A stretch of 64,000 bases of DNA, from NCBI GenBank assembly GCA_963920525.1, contig OY986439.1, positions 28,530,819 through 28,594,818 of the forward strand, in the 5' to 3' direction. This document shows, piece after piece, positions 22,286 to 33,512 of the stretch (the stretch's first letter is position 1; each line of letters starts with the position of its first letter). The stretch is from Dichetophora obliterata (taxonomy: Eukaryota > Arthropoda > Insecta > Diptera > Sciomyzidae). The notes beneath the pieces were generated by a model. That model saw only the letters and a program-made list of their open reading frames with translations. It made no database searches and was not told the DNA's origin. A program made the translations under genes and the position numbers.

Positions 22286-22689
22286 CTAAGCACATGAGTT
22301 CTGGTCCAACAAAATTTGGAAGAAATTTTGGTCTTGTAAAATTATTTTTTACAAGATGATTTGATAAATTAAATATATTTATCATAACAAAATATTTTTA
22401 AGATATATTTAAAAGTTGTATTAAAAAAATTTTATTGAATAACAGCAATTATTTCAAAGCAATGTACACCTTAAAATGGCTTACAACTGTGACTTTATTG
22501 GAAAGTGAAAAGTTGAGTCAGTTTTTATGTTTACCTACAAAAAATGGAGAAGACTTATTTAAGAAATAGTTGTGGAAATATGGTTTTAAAATATTTTTAA
22601 ATTTTAATTTAATAACAAATAACACAGCATATAAAAAATATCAAACTCCACGTTCAAACCATTAAACTACATACAGAAATTACAGAAAA

Positions 22690-23700
22690 TCCGAAGTATT
22701 TTATGCAGACACCTGCCGAGTAGGCTTATTTCTACTCTGCTCCATAGCGCGGTACCAAAATATTACGTCAGCTGACGCCTCTTTGAGTGCTCAAGGTTGA
22801 TACCTTTTAATTAGGTTCATGTTGAAATGACATGTCGCAACCCTTGGTAGAGGTCGAGACCTATCTAAAACCTCTCCGCACTATAGGGTAAGGCATTCGT
22901 TTTGAGAATGCAAACTAGCAACGAGCTTGATAGCTCTGCCCGCAAAATGGGCATAAACCCAACCAACACGAATCTCCCCGAAGGGCTATCCCAATCAGTC
23001 AACCTGACACATGCCAAGGGGCTACCAACTATATGTGGTACCAAACAAAGTATTTGGTATGACCTCGTAGCATACTAAAAGCATACTGCAATCAGTTTTA
23101 GCCCATCACAGCTCCGGACTGGTGACCAATCAAAACAAAAAGAGACAAGCCAACAAAAGACGAACTCACACACCATTCAATTTGGAATAAAATTCACACA
23201 AATCAGAAACAGAACTAATTCCACAAACTCAGCTAAATCTGATACGCAGGCTCGTATGCAAACACCTGACATGCAAACTTTCGTTGCACGTTTCCTAGGT
23301 CGAAATCCCCATTCTCACGCAACACACCCATTGCACGCAGATCATGAATGTCTTCATAAAAAGAGCACTGACGAAGAACGTGCAACCAGTCCTCACGGTC
23401 TGCCCCACAATCACACTCCTCAGTAACACTCAAGTTTCTCTCATGCAAGAAAGTATTGAAAGAACCATTCATTTCGTCAAAAGAAAATCCAGGCTTAAGC
23501 TAAAGCAAAAGTCTGGGCGACCATCCACAAACATAACATCACGTATAAAATAATACGTGACCCTCCCATTCACACATTCATTCCATCTAGATTGCAATCT
23601 AGACCGTAAGTAAAGCGTCACACTCCTTCAGTAAAGCCTTCCACTCATCTTCATTCATTCACCATGCATCAGAGTTCGAAACCCATTCAAACAATAAGGA
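22690..23700 (-). pseudogene. 3' end of a non-LTR retrotransposon
   Basis: On the minus strand an open frame (23472-23233) encodes the C-terminal end of an ORF2 protein: a GSFNTFLHER-like segment typical of the end of the RNase H-like region, then the CCHC-type motif CDCG...DWLHVLRQC (Cys, Cys, His, Cys spacing as in R1/LOA/I-type ORF2). Further upstream (23473-23700) the same strand holds decayed coding text with stops. Downstream, 22690-23230 is comparatively GC-rich non-coding DNA that fits a 3' untranslated region. Reverse transcriptase and endonuclease domains are absent, so this is a 5'-truncated copy. Clade assignment is approximate. Confidence 0.65.
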
Positions 23701-23799
23701 GGCCTCATCTTACTTGATCGCGTAAGTAACACAGAGCCAACAGAATTAATATATAATATTTATATTTTTATTGAATATTATCAGTTAAAAATTAAAATA

Positions 23800-25100
23800 T
23801 GCTGCAAGTTTTGATAGAAGGAAATGCCACGCCCCCTTGTAAAAATTAATTCTTTAATAGATGAATAATATTTTTATTCAATATTGATCAACTATCTTAA
23901 TTGCTAGAGCTAATCCAATTTTTTTACAATATACTATATTGTTACTCGAGGTAATACAATATTATTATTTAAAATGTATGAGAATTGACTCAATCCCTAG
24001 TTCAAATTCTTTCATTTTATAGCGTGTTATTTGATATCTTTATTTAAATAAACGAACAAAATTTAATGTTTTATCACGGGATTTTCTCGAGGTAATCCAA
24101 ATTTATAAAAAAAAATGTATGTGAGCTGCTACTCTCTCACCCAAATGAATTCTTAAAGTGGCGTCATTTTACAAATTTTATTGTATTACGGCATAAATTT
24201 TTTCATATAATCCAATTTTTATTTTCAGTTTAATTCGGGCTCAAGGTCACTTTTTGAATAAAAAGCAATCTAATATTTTTTTAGTATTGGTTTTATTGCG
24301 TCCAATATTTCGAACTCCATTGGAGTTCATCATCAGGGACACTGATATTTTATAAATATAAAAAGATATGTGAGATTCCACGCTCCCTGGTCACAATACA
24401 TTCATTTTAAAGCGAGTCCTTTGTTATTTTAATTTACATAAACGAGCACAATTTTATTATTCTATCATCTAAATTACTCGAAGTAGTCCCATAATTTAAT
24501 AAAAATCTATGGGAGGTGTCACATTCCCTTGTCCAAATGCATTTTTTAAGATGAGTCATTTGCTCTATTTTAATTTTAACTATAATTTTATCATCCTTTT
24601 TTTTATTTTTTTTTTTCTCAAGATTATTATCAAAATCCATAATTATTTTTTAATATGTGGGAGGTGCTACTATCAATTGTTCAAATTCATTCCTTGGAGG
24701 ATAGGTAATAATTTATGTAAATTTTAAACAAAACCAGAAAAATTATATTGTTCTACTACCTGAATTTATCAAGGTAATCAAATTTAAAAAAAAATTTTAT
24801 GGGAGGTGCCACGATTCCTGGTCTCAATTCAACTATTTTAAAGCGAGTCTTTATTTATGTTAAAATAAATAAACAAGCATGGTTTCATTGTTCTATAATC
24901 TGAATTGCTTGAGTATGCCCATTAAAAAAAAATGCTTAGGAGTCACCACTCTCTTTTGTCCAAATGCATTTCTTAAGGTGAGGCATTTGTTATATTTTAA
25001 TTAAAATTTTATTGTTCTATTATCCAAATTTCTCGAGACAATCCAATTGTTTTTTTTTATGTGCGAGGTGCTACGCTTTCTAGTGAAAATTCATTCCTTG
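23800..25100. repeat. Decayed tandem array, about 140-170-bp unit
   Basis: About eight units recur with GGGAGGTGCCACG, TTCCTGGTC, AATTCATT(C/T)TTTTAAAG, GCGAGTC(C/T)TT, ATAAACGAGCA and TTGTTCTATTATCTGAAT followed by CTCGAGGTAATCCAA. A further unit or two lie at 26698-26860, so the block 25100-26690 is inserted or expanded inside it. Non-coding. Confidence 0.7.
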
Positions 25101-26690
25101 CAGGATATGCCATTTGATATCTAAGCCTATATATATATATATAAATAAATTGCGTTATGTATGTCGTTTCATCATTAGAGAACGGTGAAACCGATTTAGT
25201 TTATTATTTTTTTTTGGGTTTCTTATTGTAAGGACAAGGTTTGCGTACAATTGGGAAAGATATGTGCAAAATTTGGAAAATTGCAAAAACCCGAAGAAAC
25301 TTTTGTATGAAAATTTTGTATATTTTATGGGAAATATCACACACCTTCGGAAATTCCTTACCAATTGCTTCGATATTTGGCTGAGAGGTATATTTCCACT
25401 CGAACAAGGTTAAAAGAGGAAAAAAGGTGTGGCTCCTCCCATACAGCTAAAATTTACGATATCGAATAGCTTTGGACTTATAGGCCGCACAGCCTAGGAA
25501 TTTAATATTCGACCACGACTTACACATGCAGTTTCACTGATAAAATTTTATGGGCATTTAACAAGGGGGCGTGGAACCTCCTACATAGCCCAAATTTTCG
25601 ATAGCAAATACCTTTGGGTTTACAGGCCGCACAGCCTCGAAATTTGACCAAAATTTACACGCGCCGTTTCACTAATAACATTGTATGGGTGCTGTGAAAT
25701 GGGGCGTGGCATCTTCCATACCTCCAAAATTATTGATATCGAATTGATTTAGAGGTATAGGTCGCACAGCCTCGGAATTCAGTATTCGACCTCAACTTAA
25801 ACATGCACTTTCCATACAACGCGATATCGAATAGCTTTGAAATTATAGGTCACACAGCGACTTCGGTGTTCGACCACAATTTACACGTGCTGTTTCACTA
25901 ATAACATTTTATGTATGTTAGACAAGAGGGTGTGCCATCTCCCATATAACCAACATTTGTGATATCGAATACCTTTGGGCTTATAGGCAGCCTTGGAATA
26001 CGGTATTCGACCACAATTTACACGTGCCGATTTACTAATAACATTTTATGGGCGTTGTAAAATGGGGCGTGGCACGTCCCATAGAGCCCAAATTTGCGAT
26101 ATCGAATTGATTTAGAGTAATAGGTCGCACAAACTCGGAATTGAGTATTCGACCACGATTTGCAGAAGCCGTTTCGCTGATGAAATTTTATGGGCAATAA
26201 ACAAGGGGGCGTGGAACCTCCCACACAGCCCAAACATGTGATTTGTTTTTGTTGTGTTCATTATTGTAATAACAAGGTTTGTATAAAAAGAAAAATTGGA
26301 AAAGTTGAGTGCAAAATTTGGAAAATTGCAAAAAACCCGAAGAAGCTTTTTGTATAAAAATTGTGTATATTTTATGGGAAATATCACACACCTCCGGAAA
26401 TTCTTTACCAATTGCTTCGATATTTGTCACAAAAACTTCCACTCGGTCCAAGTTTAAAGATTCATTTTTTCCGCTTCCATTAAAACTGTCGTCTTACTTG
26501 AGGTAATCAGCCCGGTAAAGCTACATTCGAACATGGGCCCAAAAAATTCCTAGGACAGAAAACACAACTTTCAGTTTCAAATTAAATATTCTACTTTCAA
26601 TTTATACTTGCGATCGATTTATTCGATAACTTAGAGGGCAAAACAAAGTTTGCCGGGTCAGCCAATTTTACCAAAAAAAAAAAAAAAAAA
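25100..26690. repeat. Second tandem family embedded in the array
   Basis: A segment of about 190 bp (25210-25400) recurs at 26255-26445 with GTGCAAAATTTGGAAAATTG, CAAAAACCCGAAGAA and TTTTATGGGAAATATCACAC. Between them are about six units of 150-170 bp with GATATCGAAT, TTATAGGTCGCACAGCCTC, GGAATTGAGTATTCGACCAC, GTTTCACTGATAA and GGGGGCGTGG. A poly(A) run ends the block at 26673-26697. Open frames on both strands here are shadows of the repetition. Confidence 0.7.
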
Positions 26691-26859
26691 AAAAAAATTA
26701 TGGGAGGTGCCACGATCCCTTCTCCAAATTCATTATTTTTAAAGTATATTTTTGAAAACTCTATTGTTCTATGATTTGAATTTTTCAAGGTAATTAAATT
26801 TATTACAAAAATGTAGGAGGTGTCACGACCATTTGTCCAAATTCGTCTATTTTAAGATC

Positions 26860-29800
26860 AGATATCTGTGATTACTGCTCAAACTCAAATATCAATTTTT
26901 TCCACTAAGTTCAGCTTCTACGAAGTCCTTTTCTTATGTTTTTAGTAAGCTGTGATAGAGACTGAAATCCAATTTTGATAGTGTGCATATATAATCAAAA
27001 GATCATCAAAAGAAACAAGTGTTCACAATTTCAAGAGTTTAATGAAATTTCTAGATGATTTTTTCGATTTTAATTCTGGACCATAGTGCACAGTATGTAT
27101 AAGCAAAAATTTTGTAATGTGTTTTTTCGCTGTCAACTTCATTAATTTCAATTACAATTACATTGAAAGATATGTATAATAAAATTTTAGATACAATTCT
27201 ATTTGTATTAAATAAATGTTTCTTCTACTTAAATTGCTTTTATTTAACATGGTGTCTGAAATTGATTCTTGAAATTTGTATATTCTTTGTATAAGTGCTA
27301 ACTTTCCTAAAAACTGAGCCACAACTGCTTACTTTTGCAAGAGCAAACAAAGTTGAATTTAAAAATTGACGATGCGTTTATAATTTGTGGTTCACACTTC
27401 GTTAAGGAAGCCATTCCTCCTTAACTTGGCTCAAGTGGCAGTCAAGTAAAGAGTTGACGTCGTGCATTGGCATCCGACAGAACAAAATTAAAAAAAAACC
27501 ATCAAATTGCAGCATATTACAGCTGCGAGTACCTACACGAGAACGAAGAAAAACAAGGAATCGCTTACTTTGTATCGTCAACGACTTTTGTTGACAAATT
27601 GTCGCAACTTAACGCCAAGTGGATGGATGAAGCTGCTAACGTGCAGTAATGTTTTGCAGCAAGTTTTTTTTTTACAACAATTTGGAGCTGTTTAATCTAA
27701 GGATCTGCTAGAAAATTGTTGCAAATGCGTCGTCAAGCTGACGGAAATGGATTTTGTTTCCTTCAAGAAACTTCTGGGCAATTTTTCAGAATGCAAGCAA
27801 TCGTTGCCAATTTAAATAAATGCTTAAAAAATTTGAGTTAAAAAATAAAAATTTAAAATCCATATATAAAATTTTTTAACACAAAAATAATTTATAGAGA
27901 ATTATTTAAGCTACGAATTTAAAAAAAAAACATTTTGAAAATTCTTTTCCTTAGCGCCTTCTGAAATATTTGGATGAGTGTTTAGGGATGGAGAATGAAC
28001 TTCACAAAAAACCCCGTCCGGGGAAATCAACTCGGACTAGTTGATATAACTAAATTTGTTTTGTGGTGTTTTGCTTTTCTTTGTTCTGTGAAATTGTGAC
28101 ATAAATCATGCTCAATAAATTTTTAACCAAAGATGGCAACAGGCAGCAATGTTCTCATTGTTGTTGTTGATGTGCATTCAATTCAATTCAATAAAACTGC
28201 AAATAAAGCACGCTGCAGTAGCCACAAAAAGTAAACAACAAAGAAACAACAACAATATCAAAACAAAGACATTTCCAAAAAGACATTTAATCTGATGCAG
28301 TTCCAGCTATATAGCTCTTGTATCAGCAGCTTGTATGATCTCAATGCGTATCCATAAGATACGCCGCAGCTCAGACGTATGTTGGAACGCGTTTGGTTTC
28401 GCCCATAAAAGGAGTCGAGGTACAAATCGTTGTCACATGTGAGTCGCATTTTTATTGCGGAGACTTGGGAATTTGCTGTTGTTGTTGTTGTTGCTACTGC
28501 ACTGCATTGAATATGATGTTGTTTATGTTGTTTTGTTGGAGTTTCTTTGCTTTCTTCTTTTTTCTTGTAGGATTGTGTAAAGTATTTATTGCACAACCCG
28601 CAATGGGCAGAACTATTTAGATACAGCTACAAAAAACACTACACTGTGCGGAAAACTTTGCGTATATATACAAATTTGTTGAGAAAAGTTTTGAAGTAAA
28701 ATGCGATATAAAGTACAGTAACTTGAATATAGTAGCCATGGAGCTCATTTAATGTTAAACCTCCCGCCTCTTTTAAACTTTGCCTCAACACTTCACCACC
28801 TTCAATCACTTAATTTTTTTAAGCCCTAAAAATTCATCCATTCACCCATCCATCCATCGATGCTTTTCTATAGCTATATCCCTATCTATATTTAGTTTTT
28901 TTTTACCTGCATTCATTGGATTCAAATTGCCGACAAGGTTTCACCATTTATTGTTGACCATCGTTGATTTCTTTTCCTGTTCTTGTTGTTCAGTCGTTCA
29001 CATACGGTCGGTATTTTTCTTTATTTTATTTTTTTATTTTTTTTTTTTGTCTTGTTGCTTGGCTTTCTTCTTACTCGCTTTATTCATTTTTATTGTTCTG
29101 CCCTTAATTCATTTTTTTGCGATTTTTATTGCTTTCGCAGGAATGCAATCCATATAAAGCAAACGATTCAGTGATAAAGAGAAGAAGACGAAGAAGCAGT
29201 AACAGCTCAACAATTGCATTGCTGCAATTTAACAGTTTATGAGAATCCTCAACAAATACCATCCTTTACTGCGTCCAGATGAAGTGCAGCTGTATGGTTT
29301 AGTTGTGTTTGGGTATTGCTCCATTTGTTATTATATTTTTTGTCAGTGTGTGTACATTACTTAAGTCCCTCGTAATTCTATTAACGTTGAATAACTCTTA
29401 ACTATGATTGGTGTTTAGAAAAAATTATATCTGTTTTTCCAGATCCACAGATTACTATTTCTGGTGAAAACATTTCTAATGCATCTTTAATTTTAATCTT
29501 TCATTATAAAATAATAGAATATCTACAATAAATTTTAGCAGTTAAAACTCACAGGAATGGCCTCCATGAGTCAACATGAATAAAGCCTACACAGAGCCAA
29601 CATAACAAACAAAAAAATTTAATAAGATTTCTCTATAGATTTGATGCAAAAAGATATCATATTAAAGGATAAAATTTTTTTCTTTCTAGTCGTCGACACG
29701 TTGAAAACTAAGCTATATATCGATAAAATAAGCTTAATTCATTAGCAATATAACATTTTAAGCTCTAAAAGATGTATAATTTGCAAAATGCAAAAAATGC

Positions 29801-30560
29801 AAGAAAATTATAAACGCTTATATCTTCGCAACTATAAGAGATAGACCAAAGTGACTTGGGATCAACCCTTTACCCGTGTTAAGTTCCATTGCAATAATGA
29901 ACATTGTGGTGTATAAATCGTCTTTGTCACATGTATGGTTTGAATTTTATGGCAAAAAAGACGCGAAAAATTCCCCAAAAATTAACTTACAAAAATGTTA
30001 AACTTATTTGTGGCAACGCTAATTTTAAAATTTTTTTCAAGGATGCAGTTTTATATTAAGAGTAATTACCTTGAGAAAATCTTATTAAAATTTCGAGCAT
30101 TTCTTGTAAGGAAAACCTAATAATTAAAAAAACGGTCCTATGTTCATTATACTAATTATATATATTTTATATTCGGGCATTTCCAAACTGGCATTACGGA
30201 CGATTTGTACGAATAAATATTAAATAAATAGAATGAAAAAGTCTAATTTTAAAAAAGTTTTTTATTTTTGCGCAGTAATTAAGTAGCCTTATATTAGGTA
30301 AAAACAATGACAACAATTTACTCTAAGGATCTAAAGATATAAGCAAAAATATGTGTTGGCGTTACGTTACAAAAAACGGAAGTGATTTCTGACTTGGATT
30401 ACAAAATTTGCAAAACTCTGTGAATTGGGCAAGACTTTTTGTATAAGACTATTTTTAGAAAGTTTTAAAATAACATTAGTTTATTTTCCAAGTTATCAAA
30501 TTTAAAAACATTTTTTGGTGTTTTTTTATTCGATTTTTTGATCTGGAGTTACGTTACTAA
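26860..30560. other. Unassigned non-coding region
   Basis: No recognisable gene. The part 27300-29300 is less AT-rich and includes (TTG)n near 28480 and pyrimidine-rich stretches at 28780-29130 that produce long but low-complexity open frames. It could contain host regulatory or untranslated sequence; nothing in it proves that. Confidence 0.4.
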
Positions 30561-30569
30561 ACGGTATTT

Positions 30570-30715
30570 AGGTAATTAGGTAATTAAGTTATAATGTATT
30601 TAAGTTATTAGAAAACAAATGTAATATATTGTCTTTTCCTTGCCTTAACTATTTTTTCATTATCTCTAGCCAATGCCTTCCATTTTTACTAAAACAAAAA
30701 AGCTTACGAAACATT
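30570..30715 (-). repeat. Inverted copy of the 9143-9300 repeat
   Basis: Contains CTTGCCTTAACTATTTTTTC, AGCCAATGCCTTCCATTT and TACTAAAACAAAAA, the reverse complement of the segment at 9143-9228 with several differences. Confidence 0.6.
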
Positions 30716-30899
30716 TACGAAAAAGAAAAACTACATTTGTGAAGCAGTGCAGACGATTTAATCATCATGGTTACTGAACTTAGGTAGAAACTGCTGAAAC
30801 CAATAAAATTAAAATGTTTTTCTTAAATGATATAATAAAATGATAAGTTTTTAATAAGTTTTAATTTTTTGGTCGCGGTATACTTTTTTCTGGAAATGC

Positions 30900-30911
30900 T
30901 CGTATAAATTT

Positions 30912-30945
<34 letters not shown>

Positions 30946-30959
30946 GCTCGTATAAATTT

Positions 30960-30999
<40 letters not shown>

Positions 31000-31005
31000 T
31001 TATCA
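30900..31005. repeat. (TA)n microsatellite with a duplicated 50-bp block
   Basis: GCTCGTATAAATTTA followed by TATATATATATAAA and a longer TA run occurs twice in direct tandem (from about 30898 and 30948). Confidence 0.85.
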
Positions 31006-31159
31006 TATACGCATAACTATATCATATATTTTAAAAATAAAACTTATTAGTTTTAAAAGTTTTCTTATTGCTTTCAATAGGAAAACATGTTAATTTTAAA
31101 ATTGATTAAAAATTAAATTTTTTTTTATATGACCTTGTTATTTATTATGTTCATTTACT

Positions 31160-31390
31160 ATGATTTAAATACAAATTATAAATATTTGATAGTTTATTAA
31201 TAAAAACTTTTCATATCGAAAATTTTGTTGTTGTTGTTTCTTTGGAAAAAATCGTTAGAGCAATTAATTGGTTTAGCCTGACCTGAAGCTCAATAAACGA
31301 TTTTAAACTATAAAACAACTAGAATTTTTATTTAAAATTAAGAATGATTTACACTATCAAACATTTAGATTTTGTATTTAAATCATAGTA
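31160..31390. mobile_element. Short diverged copy of the palindrome-forming repeat
   Basis: Inverted ends TTTACTATGATTTAAATAC and GTATTTAAATCATAGTAAA bound about 230 bp that include TTGTTGTTGTTTCTTTGG, GCAATTAATTGG and GCTCAATAAACGATTTTAAA. It matches 8621-8947 and the 37-38 kb palindrome, but lacks the GC-rich block. The inversion extends through the flanking bases. Confidence 0.65.
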
Positions 31391-31714
31391 AATTAATTAA
31401 AAATTTTAAAAGTAATGAGTTGTCTTATATTTATTAATTATCTATTTATTAACATTTTATTCTAATTAACTTATATATATAAATTAACTTATATTAAAAT
31501 GACTATTATTAAGTTAACTAAACTTATAACTAGGTTTAAACTAACAAACCTTTTAATAAACATAGAAGCTATTAGCTTATAGTAAAAAATTATGACTTAA
31601 TAAACAAATATACAACAAATATACAAATACATAATTATGATCTTTTTTTTTTTTGTAAGAAAACTTATAAGTTTTATAACAAATAATAATAATTGCAATT
31701 AATAATTCTGCTTT

Positions 31715-31925
31715 GATTTAACAGAAGTTGTGCGCTTAAACTTATCAAAGTGGAAGGACTCAGAAGCCACAGAAGACTACTAAAGCCTTGATGTAGTGAT
31801 CAACGAACCAGCTGTCTAGTCTGCTTGCTGATTTGTTCTGCAAAAAATTTAATGTTGCTTTATTGCTTCATGAGCTTATTCTGCCAAAAACTCATATATA
31901 ATTCTATAAAAAAAATACTACAAAT
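31715..31925. repeat. Diverged relative of the 2908-3231 hairpin
   Basis: Shares GAAGCCACAGAAGACTACT, AGCTGTCTAGTCTGCTTG, TTTGTTCTGCAAA, TTGCTTCATGA and CATATATAATTCTA with the hairpin in the first hAT element. The left arm is degraded. Confidence 0.55.
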
Positions 31926-31949
31926 GTTATAATTTTATAATTTTGTAAT

Positions 31950-31993
31950 TTTATATTTTTGTAATTTTATCTTATAATTTTATAATTTTATTA
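31950..31993. repeat. Small degenerate TTATAATT tract
   Basis: About 40 bases of ATAATTTTATAATTTTGTAA-like sequence, the same 8-mer as the large arrays but diverged. It lies just outside the left arm of the element at 31994-33512, opposite the start of the large array. Confidence 0.75.
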
Positions 31994-32452
31994 TTACATG
32001 AATTTAATTGTCATCTTTAGATCAAAAAAGATTAATAAGTTTAAGAAGGCAACAACAACAACAATAACTCTCCACGTAACTGACTAGACAGTCTGTTTCG
32101 GAAACCGCTACATTTCCTCTTAAGTAGTCTTCGAGTAGCTATGAGCAAACTCACATTTAAAGTCGTATATGTTTTCACACATGTTTGAACAAATTTTTCT
32201 GAATTTTACGTTCATATCTGCCACTTAATTATATGACATTTAAAGCAGTAAACTATTTATAGATCACAGCCATCAACTGTACCAAGGTTGCCATCTATTC
32301 TTGTTACTTCTTATTTATTTCAATATTCATCGGTGTTCGACAATTTGTCGAAATGCACCATAGAATTGAAACGAGTTTTTGCTTCGCTAGAAGTTAGTGT
32401 TTTTAACTGAAATGTGGCTATTTTCACAACCAAATGTTCTATTACTCATGAC

Positions 32453-33263
32453 CAGGGAAGACAATTATATGCAAATGCATATAATATATGCTTTTGCATA
32501 TTTGGACGTTTAGTTAATAATTTTGCATATTTATAAAGATTGTGCTTATTTGTGCATATTTTTACATATTTTTAACTTTTCGAACAGATTTTAGCTTGTA
32601 ATCGGGCAAATTTTGATACTTCCTTCACATCTGGCAACATTGTAATTTCTTTGATATTATATATATTTATAAAGAGATATTATATTATATATGTATAAAA
32701 AATATTTTGTTTAAAAACTCACAGACAATGGATCCATACGCCGAAAGTCTCCTTCCGAACGAAGTCCCTTATTTTAAATGGTGCCCAACTACATCCTGCG
32801 ATGTCGAGCGGTCTTTCTCACAATACAAAACATTGTTGGCTGAAAATCGTAGAAAATTTCTTTTTGATAATATAAAAATGCATTTAATTGTTCAGTGTAA
32901 TCGCTGAATGCAATACACTGTTTTTGCTATAAGCACCATATAAAATAATGGACTTCGTCCGGAAGGAGACTTTTGGCATTGGCTTCGAGCTACCAAACAA
33001 AATATTCATTAAATGATTAAAATAGAATTAAATTTTTACTTTATAATTAAAATTATAATTTATTTAAACTGAAATATTTACTTTTACGCCTTGAAAGGGC
33101 TATTGTTTTGTTTTTTTTTTTATGAACTATTGAATAAAATTTTGAATAATAAAACTCCGACTTCGACATTTTTCGTGCTTATTTGATGGCATATTTTGCC
33201 ATTTTTTAGAGCATATTAGCATACTTATTTTAGATTTTTTCGTGCATATTTCTGTCTTCCCTG
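32453..33263 (+). mobile_element. Non-autonomous hAT element with perfect 8-bp TSD
   Basis: 811 bp, ends CAGGGAAGACA and TGTCTTCCCTG-type inverted repeats, flanked by identical CTCATGAC at 32445-32452 and 33264-33271. The perfect duplication indicates a relatively recent insertion. It retains the last part of a transposase (32728-32907). Subterminal regions repeat TGCATAT-type motifs, and an inner inverted pair of about 35 bases (AGTCTCCTTCCGAACGAAGT at 32747 and its complement near 32950-32972) is present. Confidence 0.88.
32707..32907 (+). pseudogene. hAT transposase C-terminal fragment
   Basis: An open frame of up to 66 codons ends in a hAT dimerisation signature: PTTSCDVERSFSQYKTLL, then a basic ENRRKF and a hydrophobic NIKMHLIVQCN end. 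In intact hAT transposases this block directs dimerisation and includes the end of the RNase H-like fold. The rest of the protein is deleted, so it cannot act as a transposase; it could at most be translated as a short dimerisation peptide. Confidence 0.8.
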
Positions 33264-33512
33264 CTCATGACTTTGACCAAAATCGATCAGTTATTAGATT
33301 ATTTAATTAACTTGACATTAAATAAACTTATTTGGTCGTGCTCCACCATAGAAAATAGTTAAGTTAGTTATCAGTCAGCTAAGTTATTGACTCTATACAG
33401 AGTTATTGTTGTCGCCTTCTTAAAAATATTACTTGATCTAAAGCTCACAATTAAATTCATATAATAATTTTAATAATAGATCAGAAATAATTAACTTTTT
33501 TAAAAATGTATC

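Larger units (their letters stand above)
31994..33512. mobile_element. Inverted-repeat element between TTATAATT tracts
   Basis: Arms at about 31994-32085 and 33395-33480 match in inverted orientation (ATGAATTTAATTG, CTTTAGATCAA, TTTAAGAAGGC, ACAACAATAACTCT). Immediately outside both arms is ATCTTATAATTTTATAATTT in the same orientation, consistent with insertion into an existing TTATAATT tract. A hAT element is nested inside. No transposase of its own is visible. Confidence 0.55.

Noticed and set aside
27467..27649. 60-codon open frame with ordinary composition
   Set aside because: No ATG at its start, no recognised family and no flanking splice signals of note; kept only as unassigned DNA.
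28780..29157. 125-codon open frame on the plus strand
   Set aside because: Driven by pyrimidine-rich low-complexity DNA, giving runs of Phe, Leu and Ser; no homology recognised.
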